Assembly: GCF_018294505.1 (NCBI RefSeq)
Contig: NC_057813.1
Location: 111,933,307-111,997,306 of the forward strand
Source: Triticum aestivum
Taxonomy: Eukaryota > Streptophyta > Magnoliopsida > Poales > Poaceae
DNA: 64,000 bases
Direction of reading: 5' to 3'
Position numbers and translations under genes: made by a program. Position 1 is the first letter of the stretch, and each line of letters begins with the position of its first letter. The notes beneath the pieces are model-generated. The model was not told where the DNA came from. It did no database searches and was given only the letters and a program-made list of their open reading frames with translations. Shown here one piece after another: positions 21,238 to 34,430 of this stretch.

Positions 21238-24200
21238 TTAGTCATCTGTTTCCTGTACTCGCTGTCTTCGTGGTTGGTTGGCAGACAATTTTTTCAATAC
21301 TCGTTTTAAGGCAGCCATAATCTCTGAAAATGATGGACGCGTCTTTGGGTCTCTACAATCAGACAAAATACAAACAGAATTCAGACCCTAAGCATATATG
21401 TAAGTACAGTTGGAGATGAAAGACTGATAAGACAGAGAAAAAAAGAATCATGTAACTATCGTTTCTTTTTCAACTTTGTTGAAAGCATGGCTATGGTAAC
21501 CTGTTGTTTTAGTATTGGTCATCAGATAGTAACATGTGTATGTTGTTATACTAACTACTAATTTACCATTTCAGGTATGGTGTATGTTAGTATTTGTGAT
21601 ATAAAAAAAAGGTATGTAGTTTCTTCAGTATAATGCGAAGTCATTACTTTATTCCCTCACACAATGAGTCGATAGGTTCTCTCTTGGCGATAGGTTCTTT
21701 CTTGAACACATTTAAGCATCATATCTTGGCCTCGCCTCCCTCGAGCGCACCATTGCCCGGCAACGTGCCCGCCTCGCCACTCTCAAGGACGGTGATGCCA
21801 ACACTTCGTTCTTTCATCGGCAATGCACGTATAGGCGCCAAAAGAACAAGATCCATAGCCTCCATGTCGGTGAAAGCGTGGTCACCGACCCCGCGGAGAT
21901 GGCCGCGGCTGCGTACACCCACTTCGACGCGCTTTTGGGCACGGAGGCGCCCCGGGACTGCGCGCTCGACCTCACGGACCTCATCACCCCCGCCAATCTG
22001 GAGGACCTGGATGCCCCGTTCGACGCCGAGGAGATCTGGCAGGCGGTCAAACGGCTCCCGGCGCGCAAAGGCCCGGGCCCCGACGGCTTCACGGCTGAAT
22101 TCTTGCGCGCATGCTGGCCCACCATTCGGCAGGACTTCGTCGACGCCTTCTGTCAGCTCTACGCGCTGCGAGGCCGCGGCTTCAGCTGCCTCAACCAGGC
22201 GCTTCTCACCTTGCTGCCCAAGCGCGCCGACGCCCACGCCCTCGGCGACTTCAGACCCATTAGCCTCATTCACTTGGTCGCCAAGATCTTCGCCAAAGTC
22301 CTGTCGCTGCGCCTCACGCCCAAGCTCAACACTCTTGTCAGCACCAGCGAGAACGCCTTCATCCCCGGACGCAGTCTGCACAACAATTTCATCCTTGTCC
22401 GGCAGTCAGCTCGTCTGCTGCACCAGCTCGGCGCCCCACGCGTGCTCCTGAAGCTCGACCTGGCGCGTGCCTTCGACTCGGTCAGATGGCCATTCCTGTT
22501 CGATGCCCTTCGCCGATACGGCTTCGGTTCCAGGTTCCTCGACTGGCTTGCCATCCTCTTCTCTTCGGCAAGCACCAGAGTGCTTATTAACGGAGAGCCA
22601 GGCCCTGCTATCTGGCACCGATGTGGGTTCTGCCAGGGCGACCCCCTTCTGCCCCAGCTCTTCGTGCTCGCCGTCAACACGCTCGGACGCCTTCTCCACC
22701 GCGCAACCGAGCTAGATATCCTGCAGCGCCTTCACCCTCGGCGACCGATGCCATCCGTCTCCCTCTACGCGGATGACATGATCCTCTTCTGCCACCCCAC
22801 CCTAAGCGATGTCACTGCCGTCAAGAGCATCCTGCAACTTTTTGGGCGCGCCTCAGGACTACGGGTCAACTTCGCCAAGAGCACGGCCACGCTGATCCGC
22901 GCCGGCGTGGACGAGGCCGCGCCTGTGGTCGATTCGCTCGGCTGCCCCATCGTCGAGCTGCCCATCACCTACCTGGGCATCCCCCTCACGCTACGCAGAC
23001 CATCCGCAGCCCAGCTTCAGCCCGTCGTCGACAAAACAGCCGGCATGCTCCCATGCTGGAAGGCACACCTCATGAACAAGGCTGGGCGCCTCGCGTTTGT
23101 GAAAGCCATCCTCAGCGCGATCCCCATCCACCAACTGCTGGCTCTGCCCCCCCCCCCCCAAGAAGACCATCAAGGCGCTTGAGAAGATCCAACGTGGCTT
23201 CCTCTAGGCCGGGCGCATGGAGGCAAACGGCGGGCACTGCCACGTCAACTGGCAGCGAGTTGCTCGCCCGATCCCTCTTGGTGGCCTTGGCGTCCGCGAC
23301 CTCGCGAGCACCAGCCTCGCGCTGCGCACGCGGTGGCTATGGTTCAGCCGCACGGACACTACCAAGGCATGGGCAGGCCTTGACCTCCAATTCGATGCCG
23401 AGGAGTGCGCGTTCTTCTTCGCCTCCACTACCATGCAGCTCGGAAACGGCACAGTCGCCCTCTTCTGGGAGGACCGATGGATCGGCGGGCGGTCCGTCCA
23501 CGAGATCGCCCCGCTCCTATACGCGTGCATCCCCAAACGCCATCGCAAACTCCGGACTGTTGTGGATGGGTTGGGGGACAATCGTTGGGCGTGAGATATC
23601 CAGGGCACGGTTGGCATCCACGAGATCGGGCAATACCTCCAGCTTTGGCACAAGATCGCGGGCACGACCCTCTCTGCCGAGCCCGATCGCCTCATCTGGA
23701 GATGGAGCGCGAACGGCGTCTACTCGGCCAAGTCGGCCTACACGGCCACTTTCGCCGGCTCCACGACCTACGCCGCCTGGAAACTCACCTGGAAACACTG
23801 GGCACCGCCGCGCGTCCGCTTCTTCCACTGGCTCGCCCACCTCGACAGATGTTGGACCGCCGACAGGCTCGCTCGCCGTGGGCTGCAACACCCCGCACGG
23901 TGCCCCCTATGCGACCAGGCGCCTGAAACCATGCACCATCTCATCCTCGCATGCCCCTTGGCCCGGCAAACCTGGCACGAGACGCTAAGCTGGCTGCGGA
24001 TCCCGTGCACCCCGCCTGACGACGAGCCTTCGCTTCTTGACTGGTGGCAATCGGCGCGACACTCCACCCCTGCGCCCATGCGCAAAGGCCTCGGGACCGT
24101 GACCCTCCTCGTCCCATGGATGATATGGAAACACCGCAATGACTGCATCTTCAACGGAGCGCGCCCATCTGTGAACACCATCGTAGCGAAGATCAAGGAA

Positions 24201-27200
24201 GAAGCTGCCCTTTGGGCAAATGCGGGCGCGCTAGGGCTCAAAGCCATTACCCCCCAGACTTGGGATGTCCACTAGTCCGGTCTCTGTAATCAGCCTCCTA
24301 GGAGGAATGTAACCAAACTCTCCCTCTTTACAATGCAATGAAACGCACGCTCTCATGCGTTTTCTCGAAAAAAAAATGAATGTGAAATTAAGAGTACCTC
24401 CTTTGCTTACCATTTTATACAAGTGATATTATAGGAACTTCTGACAATTTATCATGCAAGAAGAGAACATACAAATTTGATATTTGAACAAGCTTACAAG
24501 ATTCGACTTCTAAACCAGAAACTAGCAACTACAACAAACCCGAAAATACAAATATCCCAATAAAAGTGTCATCTAGAACTTCGCTTGTAAGGAAAAACAG
24601 AAACATGATGTTCTTTGGCAACTAGGCATAGCACCACTAGCTTTCTCTAGCATGCAAAAGAAGGCGATATTTTCTCTAGGGGTGCTGCTAGTGTCCTTTT
24701 AAACAATTAAGGTTAAGCAAAATTGTTCATATTCCACTTTTCTTCCGACTTCTAATAGTTTGGTGTGTGAAACTTTCGATATGAATCGTGAATGTATCTC
24801 CCATCGCATTACCTCTTAATTGTAGACTTAGACACACTTAATTACCTCTTAATTGCAGGTATATGTCTCGCAATTTAACCTATGCTTAGTGCCAAGTCTT
24901 CTTCTTTGAGCGGTTGGGAAAGAAACAATTATATGGTGGACAAATTATATTCTAAATATGGATTTTCACAACTGTTTGTATAGTCCCTCCATCCGCAAAT
25001 AGATGGCGTAGAAACTGAGTCAAAAAATCAATGCTATCTAAGTTTTACTGGCGTATAAACTGAGTCAAAAAGCAATGTTTTCTAAGTTTGACCAAGCATA
25101 TATACAAAAATATGAAGATAAACAATATCAAATCAATATCAATATATCCACTATTAGATATATTTTCATAATGAATTTATCCACTACGGAGGGAGTAGTT
25201 GTTAATAGCTTATTAACTGTGGAGGGAATATAATTTCATAATGATCTTATATTTCTTTATGGAGGGAGTACTAAAATTGAGACACTTATTTTGGGACGGA
25301 GGGAGTAGTTGTTAATAGCTTCTTCTATATATTTGGTCAAACTTGGAAGTAGTTAACTTTTTAACTGAATTTATAGGTGATCTATTTAGGGACAGAGGGA
25401 GTACTTCCCATGCAATATGTCCACAGTTGCTAGTGTAACTATGACGTGAGTAGCAAAATGCACAATGCCTTGAAACAACCAGCATCTTGCAGCAAAGTGC
25501 TCCAGGAAAATAATAGAAACAGTGATATTCTATCAGATAATGATGTATATGAAGCAAGTTAAAGCATACTAACGTCTGCCAGCATCTCTCTATTATCTCT
25601 GCTATGGCAGGATCCACCTCGGCTGGAATATCAAGGCGTCGTTCCTGAAAACCAACAGCTCCAACCACTTGCATGGGATTCATACCTTCCCATGGCTGTA
25701 ACAAGGTACAAAGTTCCCATAATATAACCCCATAGCTGAAAACATCACATCTGCAATGTAAACGGTAAATAAATCATTTGTCAAATAAAATAGAGGAAAA
25801 GCACACATATGAGGGAGCAACATGAAGAACTTACTTCTCATCCGACGGTTCATTTCGAAGCACTTCTGGTGCCATCCATTCCGCCTGCAATTGATGCACA
25901 TGTGGCACATGGTCAGTAACCTGTAGAAGTATTTGACCTAGACCCAGCTACCAGATCAGCAAACTTCCATGTTTAAGAATACCCTAGATATGAGAATAGC
26001 GAACTTGTACATTCAAAATATGTAATGCTAACTTGCCCATAGTACAGTAAACACACAGTCGAGGAACAAGATAACCCAGTTGTGTCTAAATACATGCATG
26101 GAAATGGCCATATCAATGCTGTGTTCTTATTGATGTACTGGTATTTCATCATTTGACTATCATTCCAATCCACTCAGTCTCATACCCACAGGAATGCGTC
26201 ACTCAGTGGTAGACAAACAAGTAACTATGAATAATAAACGATGAATCGGTATGCAAAGTCCACTACACAGGGGCCAATCTGTACTCTAGGTTTGTTATAT
26301 CCAGGGACCATGGTCCTTTGTGTAATACTTAGTACAAAGTTGTACTGAAGTTGTATTTTGGGGCGGAGGGAGTATATAGAAAGCCCTTACGTAATTTTAT
26401 CTTTTGTGAGCGTTTTCCAGGTGTTCAAGACCTTTTGACACACAAATATATGCAAGTTTAAAGAAGATTCATACCACAATAAATCGAAGCAACTGCCTAA
26501 TTGTGCTTCTGGGCCTGGCCAACAGCTCAACAACCTTCTCCCAACCCCTGAAGCTACTTACAGCAATCTCTAAAATCAATTAGGCTAGCGTTTCAACTTT
26601 TCCTACACAGTGGAGTTACAGACCCATATACATGTTTATGGCTATGCTTGGCAATGATGTAGATTATGACAATCCCATTTTCTCAACTAGCTTGTGCATG
26701 TTTTATCATTTAGCTAACCAACTTTCTTCTGTTTCTGCAGCTAACCCACAGCAGGTTATAATATAAGTCCAGCACAACAAAGCTCAGCAAGCACAAACTC
26801 AGCCTACATTACAGTGAAATAAATAAGTTCATACAAAAGCAGAACCAACACATAAGCTTCTTACTCTATGTTTTTCCAACAAAAAAGGTTTCCTATTCTT
26901 AGTTTAGTAGAAAATGTAGAATTAAACATCAATCACAAGCAAGCTTACTGTTCCAGCCGTGGATCTTGAGGAAAGAAAGGTATTGTGCTTTATACGTGAT
27001 AAACCAAAATCACAAACCTAAATAATAACAAGACAATGAAAATGGTTATACAGCAAGAAATGGCAGAAAGAATCCAAAAAATATCATTGTTTACTACCTT
27101 CACAACCCAATTCTTGTCAACAAGTAGATTCGGTGACTTCAAATCTCGATGAACTACAACAGGGGTACAATTGTGCAAATAATTCATTCCACGGGCCTGT

Positions 27201-30200
27201 GGCAAACAAGAACCAGGTAGGCAAGTTAGATACAGATTGTCAAATTTAGTCCAACATTCTGCACATGAGTGAGCTAGGATAATAAAAACACAGGCATACC
27301 ACATCAAGTGCCATCCTTATACGTTTTCTTTCATCCAACTGGTTGTTGGGGCGACGGATCAACCGGAACAAACTACCTCTGCATTGTGCCATTGTCAATA
27401 TCACAGTTAGCAGTTATGGTAGTCAACGAGTCCAGCAGTCTACTGAGAGAAAATATTAAGACCATCACAATCTAGAAAGCTTAAATATACTACTCCCTCC
27501 AGTTCGTGATAGAAGTCCTTTTGGATGACAATCGAATCAGGGCTCAAAATACTGATATAGTCGGATTCAAATACATATATAGTCGGACTCAAATACATAT
27601 ATAGTCGGACTCTTACTAGGCTGTGGACTCAAATATGTGGACTCCATTAGACCAAAGTACTAGCTCCCAACAATTATCTGCACGATAGCTAGTGTTTGAT
27701 TTCCATGTGTGTAAAAAAAAGTGAGAGTTAGGTTCTCTAAGTATTGTTCTCAGACGAGGGTGGTTGTATCTCTCAACGTATGGTTCTCAGCCGGCAATCA
27801 GGTCAGGAGTCTCAAAATTGTCGTTAGGAGATTATTTGAAAGTTCGCCACCTCGATTGTATATTCCCAGTTGTTATTTTATTCATTCAAAGATGATACAG
27901 TCCAGAAGATCAGGTGACCATAAACTTTTCATGATGTTGATTCGTATCAAGAAATTACACGTTGGTCCTATGGGGACGACAACTTCATCTGAAACTTCTT
28001 TGAACAGCGCACACAACTGTTAACCTTTGAGCCAAATACAACCTCTTTCAGTTCCTTTTTAAATGAGGTGACAGTCTGTGAACTAATCACTAATCCGTTA
28101 TAGCAAAACAAAAAAAATGGTTAGAGGAAAGATATTAGATCAAGATTATCAAATTCTGGGAAACTTTGGCGTGTAAATTGGCCCCAGTAATGTTCAATTT
28201 TGGAACAGCTGCACTAAAAAACAAAAGAAAATGCATCAAGCCATCAAGGGAGTAAAACGTACCTCGGAAGAAATTCAGTCAAGATAGAAAGGTTGGGTAT
28301 ACGAGTGACAGCACCCATAAAAAGAACAACATTTGGATGCCGCAGTCTCTTCATAATTCGCACCTATACAACAAATAGCAAGGGGAGTCAGAACTCAGAA
28401 GGTCATGAAATGAGAGTCCTAGAGGGAACGGCCATGTTATCCATGGTGTTATGTCTTGGGAATAAAAGGATATAGGTGTGATTATTTACTCATTATGTTG
28501 AAGACGGGAAATAAATGAGCGCAGATGAGTGTCGTATTTTCAAACAAGATCAATGAAGGGAGCTTTTGGGAGCTCAACAGACAATTCTTAAGTAATTAAC
28601 AGTATTGTGAATTCAACTATTGGCCAAAATACTCTTGCCACAGGCTATGCATACATACAGACCAGATCTTATCAACTCAGTCATATGTATTTCTCTACAA
28701 TACAAAGGTAACATCAGCCAAACCAAAAGATATATTAATGCTTAAATCCCTATTACTGTCTCCAGGGCACAATGATTGGTTCATTCCCATTAAAATAAGT
28801 AAGCACATCGGTACTACAGCTACAAGAGAATGCATTTTTTAATCTTTGCGCATTTGAGTTGCAGAAAGCCATATACCTCAGCTTTTAATTCTTCCAGTAT
28901 ATCACTTGAAATATCCTGTTGCAAGAATTTCTTGACTGCAACTTCCTACAGAAGGAAAAAATTAATATGATGCAAGAAAGAACACTACAAAATGGTAGTG
29001 GAAGACATTAGTACGACTCAAAGAAAACAGAGTGACTGAGAAGGAATGATAGCTATATCAAATTTTAATTGGTCCATGATTACTATCTGAGGCAAAAGCT
29101 AGGAGTCTCTATCTTATCATTATATTGAAAACAACTGTTACGGACAATAAGTTACAAAGCGGAGAGGATTAAAAAGCAGAAGTGAAACAAAAGCAGCAAC
29201 AGACGGAAAAATTGGCCTCCGCCCAAGCGAAGGAAACAAAGGAAAGCAGGAAAAGTCATGAATTTGTCAGTAACTCAGTACTAGTTGAGGTCAAGCAGGA
29301 CAGTCCAAGCTATCATGGACAGGCTTCACTTGTCACTGAAGTCCAGAGCTGAAAGTCACCGTGCATCAACCAAGCGATATTGGCCAGAGTAATGATTTGT
29401 TGCCGAAGATCAGCATATTCCACGCCTTCCGCAGGTGCAGGGCACAGGCAGCAAACAGACAGGAATGATGATTCACATAGCACTGCTGCCAGCGCATGCA
29501 TCATGCTCCCACAGTAACACCAACGGTGGCCGAGCGCGAAGCCAAGCGGTTCGAAGACAGTTGCTGTCCGACTCTTTGGGCACTATCATAGTGAAGCACA
29601 ATGTGGTAGATAGGTCCATCATCCAACTGCAGGACAACAATCACATCTAGCATGAGGACCCAAGTCTTTGTGACCATTACCACGGTGTTGAGGCAGCCAT
29701 TGAAAGCAAGCCAGAGGAACACCCTGTGTCTCAGCGGAATGGCATGTGCAGAAATATTATGCTAGTTTCCAGCACAGGCTGGAAGCAATGAATGAATTGT
29801 GGAAGATAAAGTGGTAGGCACTGTTTCATACACGAGGCATCCATGATTACAATACCAGCAAGCATTTGATGCCTGAGAATGCAATCAGGTATCTAGGTGC
29901 AATTTGTAATAAGAGTTGATAGTGTTGAAGTGAAGAAGATGATTCGTCGTTGCTAAGTTATACACGGTCGGAAGTTAGAATTCTTGCTAATCCTTAGCAA
30001 TATGTTGTGACTATGATACAAACACCGCATTTTTCTTGATTGGAGTTAAACTCATTAGACCAAAAGTGTAAGCTCATTATTCCAACCTGGTGATAATTTC
30101 GAAATACGTTACATTGTACCAAGCAAGTTGAATTGATTTCCAAATACAATGAGCCATTTAAATGAAAAACTTACTGTTCCATGCCATTCCCCTCTGTACA

Positions 30201-33200
30201 CTTCTCCAAAAGATCCTACAGAAGACGAGAAAGATGTTAGTCCAAAGAACAGCATATTACAATACAACATCTTTTACGGAGATCTTTATGCTGTCTCGTG
30301 GGAAAGCCATGTGAGGCACAAAAGAAAAGAAAGTGGGAAAATAATAAAATAGAACAATTTTTTTCAAGGGCAATACAACACTATTACAGGGTATGTTTTA
30401 CGTTATGTCATAGCATAAGTGGATAACAATGTCTGGTGAATGGTAGCTCAGTAATACTACAAAGACTCACATAGTTAAAATATCAGCAAAGCTATGAAAA
30501 ATGATAATTTACAGAAAATCGAGATAATTTTACCTAGCCCAACACGTTCTCCTAGAACAATTTCTTCCCATTGGATCTCAAACTCTGCGACATCGTCCAT
30601 AGTTACATCAGATCTTACACTCTCTGTGCCGATTGACTTGTCAGAGATCCGTTCAGCTTCCTGAGGCACTTCAACCAAAGCATTTCCTTGCTCGAGAGCA
30701 TTTTCTTGTCCATGATCAATTTCCAGCTGGTCTTTATCCCAGCAGTCAGGTCGAACTCTATGGACTGGTCCATTTGCCTCTGAAGAACTAGGCAAGCTAA
30801 TCAATTGACAACCCGGATCCATGTATTCATATTGTTTAACAGCAGCGGATGTAGCAACAACAGCAGCAGCAGTGGCAGCAGCAGCAACAGGCACATCCAG
30901 TTTAATATCACTGTTAGATTTAGCTGCAGCAACAACCATTGAAGATGCAACCACTGCAGCAGTTGCAACTGCAGCAGCTGTAACAGGCATTTGCTTTATA
31001 AGTTGAAATGGGTATTCCCGGGCAAGTGCAGATGATTCATACAGAGGTAAAGATGGATTACTGTTATCATGGAAATTTGAGGGGTGATAAATACCCATTC
31101 CTTGGACAGGTTTAGGCCGATAATGAACAGCCTTTGTTTGGTGTTCATATCCAGGATGAGGCGGCAACGAAGGACCATGATCACTTTCATCATGTGATGT
31201 GGATTCAAGCTCATTCATCCGCTTTATCATTTCACCTTTCGTTTGAAACAGAGATGTGTCGTACACAATTAGATCTTTTGGTTGTTCCCTAGATTCTTCT
31301 GAAAACAAATCAGGTGGTGGCACAACTCCATTTTCTAGTAATACAGCATGGATCTTCTCAGCTAACTGGGGGTTATCTTTTGCAGCACTAATCATATACT
31401 CTGAGACATCTTTCACCTTCGTCCTCCTTACAGCTGGAGCGCTACCCACCTCAGAAGACGAAGGTGAACTTGACGATGACTTATTTGCTGCAGTCGGCTT
31501 TTCTTTGTTCTTCACAGCCAAGGTATGGTCTGCATTTCTAGATTCCTTGATAATAGGCAAACTTTCACTAGCATGTGAGCCAGCTGATAGTTCCCCCAAT
31601 GAACTTGATTGCAAAGATCCTTGGTTACGAGTCTGGCTAGTTGTTACACAATACGGATCCACAACATTGGTAGGTGTGGATCCTTTTGACTCGTTTTCGA
31701 AAGAACCACACACAGAACTTGAAGGTTCACTAACAGAAGATCCCAACTGAGTGTTGCCCTCATCTTTGTCACCTTGGTGGTTATCTGCAAAGGAACTTTC
31801 TTCAAATTCTCTACCCAAGTCTGCACCGTCTGAAGCAATAAGAGTACCAGGATCTGACATGAGATCGACAATGTACTCCCTGCAAAAATGTGAAAGTAGT
31901 ACATGTAATACCATGACAATGTATTAATGTAATGCAACTCTCCATTTTTCTCACTGCAAAAGTGGCGTAACATAAAAATCTGTCAAGGAATCAACAAGTA
32001 CCTTCCATCATTCAATTTCACAATGTTCAAGGCTCCATCGTCTGATCCAGTATACTGCCTTCCTTTGACTAGTCGACAAGGAACATCAAGGTTGTCGGCC
32101 AACACCTAGGTTCATGTTTGCAGAAGTGGGTATTAACATACTGTCATTGACAACTAATTGACTAAAGGTCAAGTCTTATGTGTATGCATTGCACCTATTA
32201 CGTCAGAAATTCAGCTCAAAGACTAGGAAGTGCACAACAAGAATATAGTCAGGTCATGTGCTACTGCTGAGACAAGGAGAGGAAGAATATGCTCACACAA
32301 ATTTATCAACTGAACTTAAATTTGAGAAAATAGATCAGGTATTGCATTTGAGAAATAGATGGGCCTTAACACTTTCATGTATTCTATATCCTGTCAGATA
32401 AACTTTGTAATTAGAAAAAGGAGCTGGCCACAATGAAATAAGTTACTGACCTTAAAAAGCAGCGCACGGTGACGAGCCAGGCCAATTGTGAGGCGGCCAA
32501 GAGGCATGACGGAGCTTCTAATACTAGCTCTCAGAGAACTACTCATATTCTGGTACTTCAACAGCACGTTTTCTGGATCAACAACTGGCCCACCCATGTG
32601 GTTTGCCACTAAAACAGCTAGCCTCTGAATTAAAACACGGCCAACAGAATGTGAAGTTTGAGAGCGGAAGTCAACGGCCATGATGAGTGCCTTCTGCCCA
32701 AGGTCTACAAGTTCGGAGTCTTGTGCTCTGTTAACCAACACAGCTTCTGTTTTAGCTCCAAGAGAAAAGGGTTGCTGATGCAGCTCCATCAGAGAGGGTA
32801 TGGTTCGCAGTGCGGGCTTGCCCCCAGTGGCCCAAATGTCATAGAAACCATCCAATACTTTGTCGTCATAGCTAAGGGCACTGAAACTCTGTGAAGCACG
32901 AACAAATCTACCATATAAGGCAAGCAAGAAAATTGTAAGAATCGCAAAAATGTAGGGCAATATTCACTTAACAGTCTCCATTCTCTAATTACGGAAAGGA
33001 TCTGTGGCGGATATTCCGGGACTGTTGGTTGAGTGTTCACTAAACAAATTACTGTTAGCCCATATCTTCGAAAGTAGCAGGTTGGCTCATTATTTCATTT
33101 GGATTTGATAATGCAATCGACTTAGAACTTCTTATATAAGTGGACTGTGCGTAGCCATCAGAATAGCATCAACATGCCCCCCCCTTTTTTACAGTTGGAT

Positions 33201-34117
33201 GAGAACTCTATGGCTCACGGTTTAGGCTGGGAATTAAGAAATCGTCAGTCGATTGAGCCCTCGAACCCAGGTGCTATTGCTCACAAGTCACAAACATCAT
33301 TGTGGAGCAACCAGTGAAGCGAAGGAGCATATATCATATATCCAGCTAAGTTGCCTAACTACAGTAGCAACAAAAAATTTGGTCCATCAATTCAGTGACG
33401 ATTGAATTGAACAGTTATCAGAAGAACAACACCATGATCGGCACGTATTTTCAGCAAACAAATGAAATGTGTGATACAATCGGTTACAACTAACCTACTG
33501 GGTGTACTTGAGCAATCCAACGGACAAGTCGCACCATCAGAGCACGAGTAAGATCCCATCGCAGTTACAATGCAAATGTGTAGGATCAAGGGATGGAGGA
33601 GGAAGGGATTAGTTACCCAGTAGCGGAAGGCGACGACCTCGGCAGCGGAGCTCTGGAGCGGGCAGGAGCCGAGGCTGATCTGCTTGGCCACCTCGATCTG
33701 CATCGCCTCGGGGTCCTCCCGCGCGCTCATCTCCAGCGCCAGCTGCATGTGGTACTCCTCCAGCTCATCCTCCCGCTTCTCCTGCTTCTCAATCTCCCTC
33801 TTCCTGTCCTCCTTCCGCTCATCCCTCCTCGCCGTCTCCTCCTCCGCCGCCTGCCTCTCCCCAATCGACGACGCCAGCGCCAGCTCCTCCGCCTCCGTCT
33901 CCGCCACCGCCGCAGCCGCCGGCAAGGGCGGCGGCGGCGGGTGCGGGCGCCCGGCCACGGAGCTGAGCCAGCTCGAGATTCCAGAGGACGCGTGGTGGCC
34001 CCCGGCTCCGCCGCCGCCGCCGCCGCCCTTTTTGGAGGACGGGAGGGGAGGCGCGGGCGACGAGGCGCCGTCGCCGGCGGAGTCGCCGATGTGGAGCTTC
34101 CTGAGGAAGTTCTTCAT
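21238..34117 (-). CDS. SIS8-like: Raf-like MAPKKK (EDR1/CTR1 class, SIS8-like), 13 coding exons
   Basis: Coding exons on the minus strand: 34117-33617, 32888-32451, 32105-32002, 31879-30534, 30215-30175, 28945-28877, 28363-28263, 27378-27300, 27196-27098, 27017-26949, 25884-25835, 25750-25574, 21352-21238. All junctions are GT/AG and in phase, summing to 3189 nt (1062 residues plus TAA). The start [13 protein letters not shown] matches SIS8-type kinases. A helical [14 protein letters not shown] segment lies near residues 135-150. The EDR1 domain (about 168-375) ends in [16 protein letters not shown] conserved [17 protein letters not shown] motif follows, then an alanine-rich linker. The kinase domain (about 785-1050) has [17 protein letters not shown] (Lys815), HRDLKSPN (Asp911) and DFG (Asp929). 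It phosphorylates MAPKKs or other targets in sugar, ethylene or stress signalling. Arabidopsis SIS8 is about 1030 residues. No lesion was seen. Confidence 0.93.
21715..24376 (+). mobile_element. 5'-truncated LINE (non-LTR) in last MAPKKK intron
   Basis: One ORF2-like frame starts mid-protein (near ...[13 protein letters not shown], typical of the endonuclease-RT linker). It continues through a non-LTR reverse transcriptase with [37 protein letters not shown] and YADDMILF, to 23182. After a frameshift in a 13-C run (23147-23159) the frame resumes, with a TAG (23205-23207) and a TGA (23592-23594). It ends at about 24274 with a zf-RVT-type zinc-binding segment ([19 protein letters not shown]). 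A short A-run (24368-24376) marks the 3' end. It reads antisense to the host gene. No target duplication was found, and the 5' boundary is approximate. Confidence 0.88.
21878..24275 (+). pseudogene. LINE ORF2: reverse transcriptase and zf-RVT
   Basis: Reverse transcriptase with the YADD active-site box at about 22768, thumb, then a C-terminal zinc-binding region. One frameshift and two stops disable it. High GC and a strong codon bias contrast with the AT-rich intron around it. Confidence 0.85.
24983..25194. mobile_element. Stowaway-like MITE in last MAPKKK intron
   Basis: GTCCCTCCATCCGC at the left and TACGGAGGGAG at the right are inverted ends flanked by TA. The interior is AT-rich and non-coding. 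It is diverged from the consensus CTCCCTCCGTCCC. Confidence 0.6.
25195..25403. repeat. Adjacent MITE fragments with a ~110-bp duplicated block
   Basis: GGGAGTAGTTGTTAATAGCT occurs at about 25191 and again at about 25301. Further GGAGGGAGTA ends occur at about 25262, 25300 and 25393. These look like remnants of stacked Stowaway-type insertions. Confidence 0.5.
27491..27655. mobile_element. Degenerate MITE in MAPKKK intron 7
   Basis: The end TACTCCCTCCAGTTCGTGAT is Stowaway-like. Inside are three copies of a ~22-bp unit with ATATAGTCGGA-TCAAATACAT. The right terminus is not preserved. Confidence 0.45.
29280..29760 (-). mobile_element. Remnant of a LINE 3' end in MAPKKK intron 5
   Basis: Minus-strand codons give [16 protein letters not shown] and later [14 protein letters not shown]. 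The spacing recalls the zf-RVT region of plant LINEs (FFxWLA...HLLLxCxFAxxVW), but the cysteines are mostly lost. It is much more decayed than the LINE in the last intron. Confidence 0.45.
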
Positions 34118-34430
34118 CGCGCACGCCCGCCGCCGACGCCGCCGACGCCGGCGCTATCTGCTGCGGTGGTGGTGGTTCTGGGGCGGTGGCGGATCCGACA
34201 TCGCTCCGGATGCAGGCAGGCAGGCAGAGGAGACGAAGCGGCTATAGCCTCCCCCTGTAGCCAAGAGGAGGCGGTATTGACCTGCTGCTGCTGCTGCTTA
34301 CGAGCGGCCCAAAGCCGCATTAACTTAACTCCGCTTATTATTTTGCTCCGCTGCCACTGCCCGGCGGCTGCCCGCTCGCTTGCGGCCGCGCCACACTCTC
34401 TCTGTGTAGCCGACGGGGTGTTCTTAGCTT
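34118..34430 (-). promoter_or_regulatory. 5' untranslated/proximal promoter of the MAPKKK gene
   Basis: GC-rich sequence directly upstream of the start codon, with a (CAG)n microsatellite (minus strand, about 34281-34300). No clear TATA box or transcription start is visible. Confidence 0.45.

Noticed and set aside
21719..22381. Minus-strand ORF of 220 codons
   Set aside because: Antisense shadow of the LINE reverse transcriptase.
26340..26375. Isolated GGGGCGGAGGGAGTA end
   Set aside because: It looks like one terminus of a Stowaway MITE, but no partner end is close enough to define an element.
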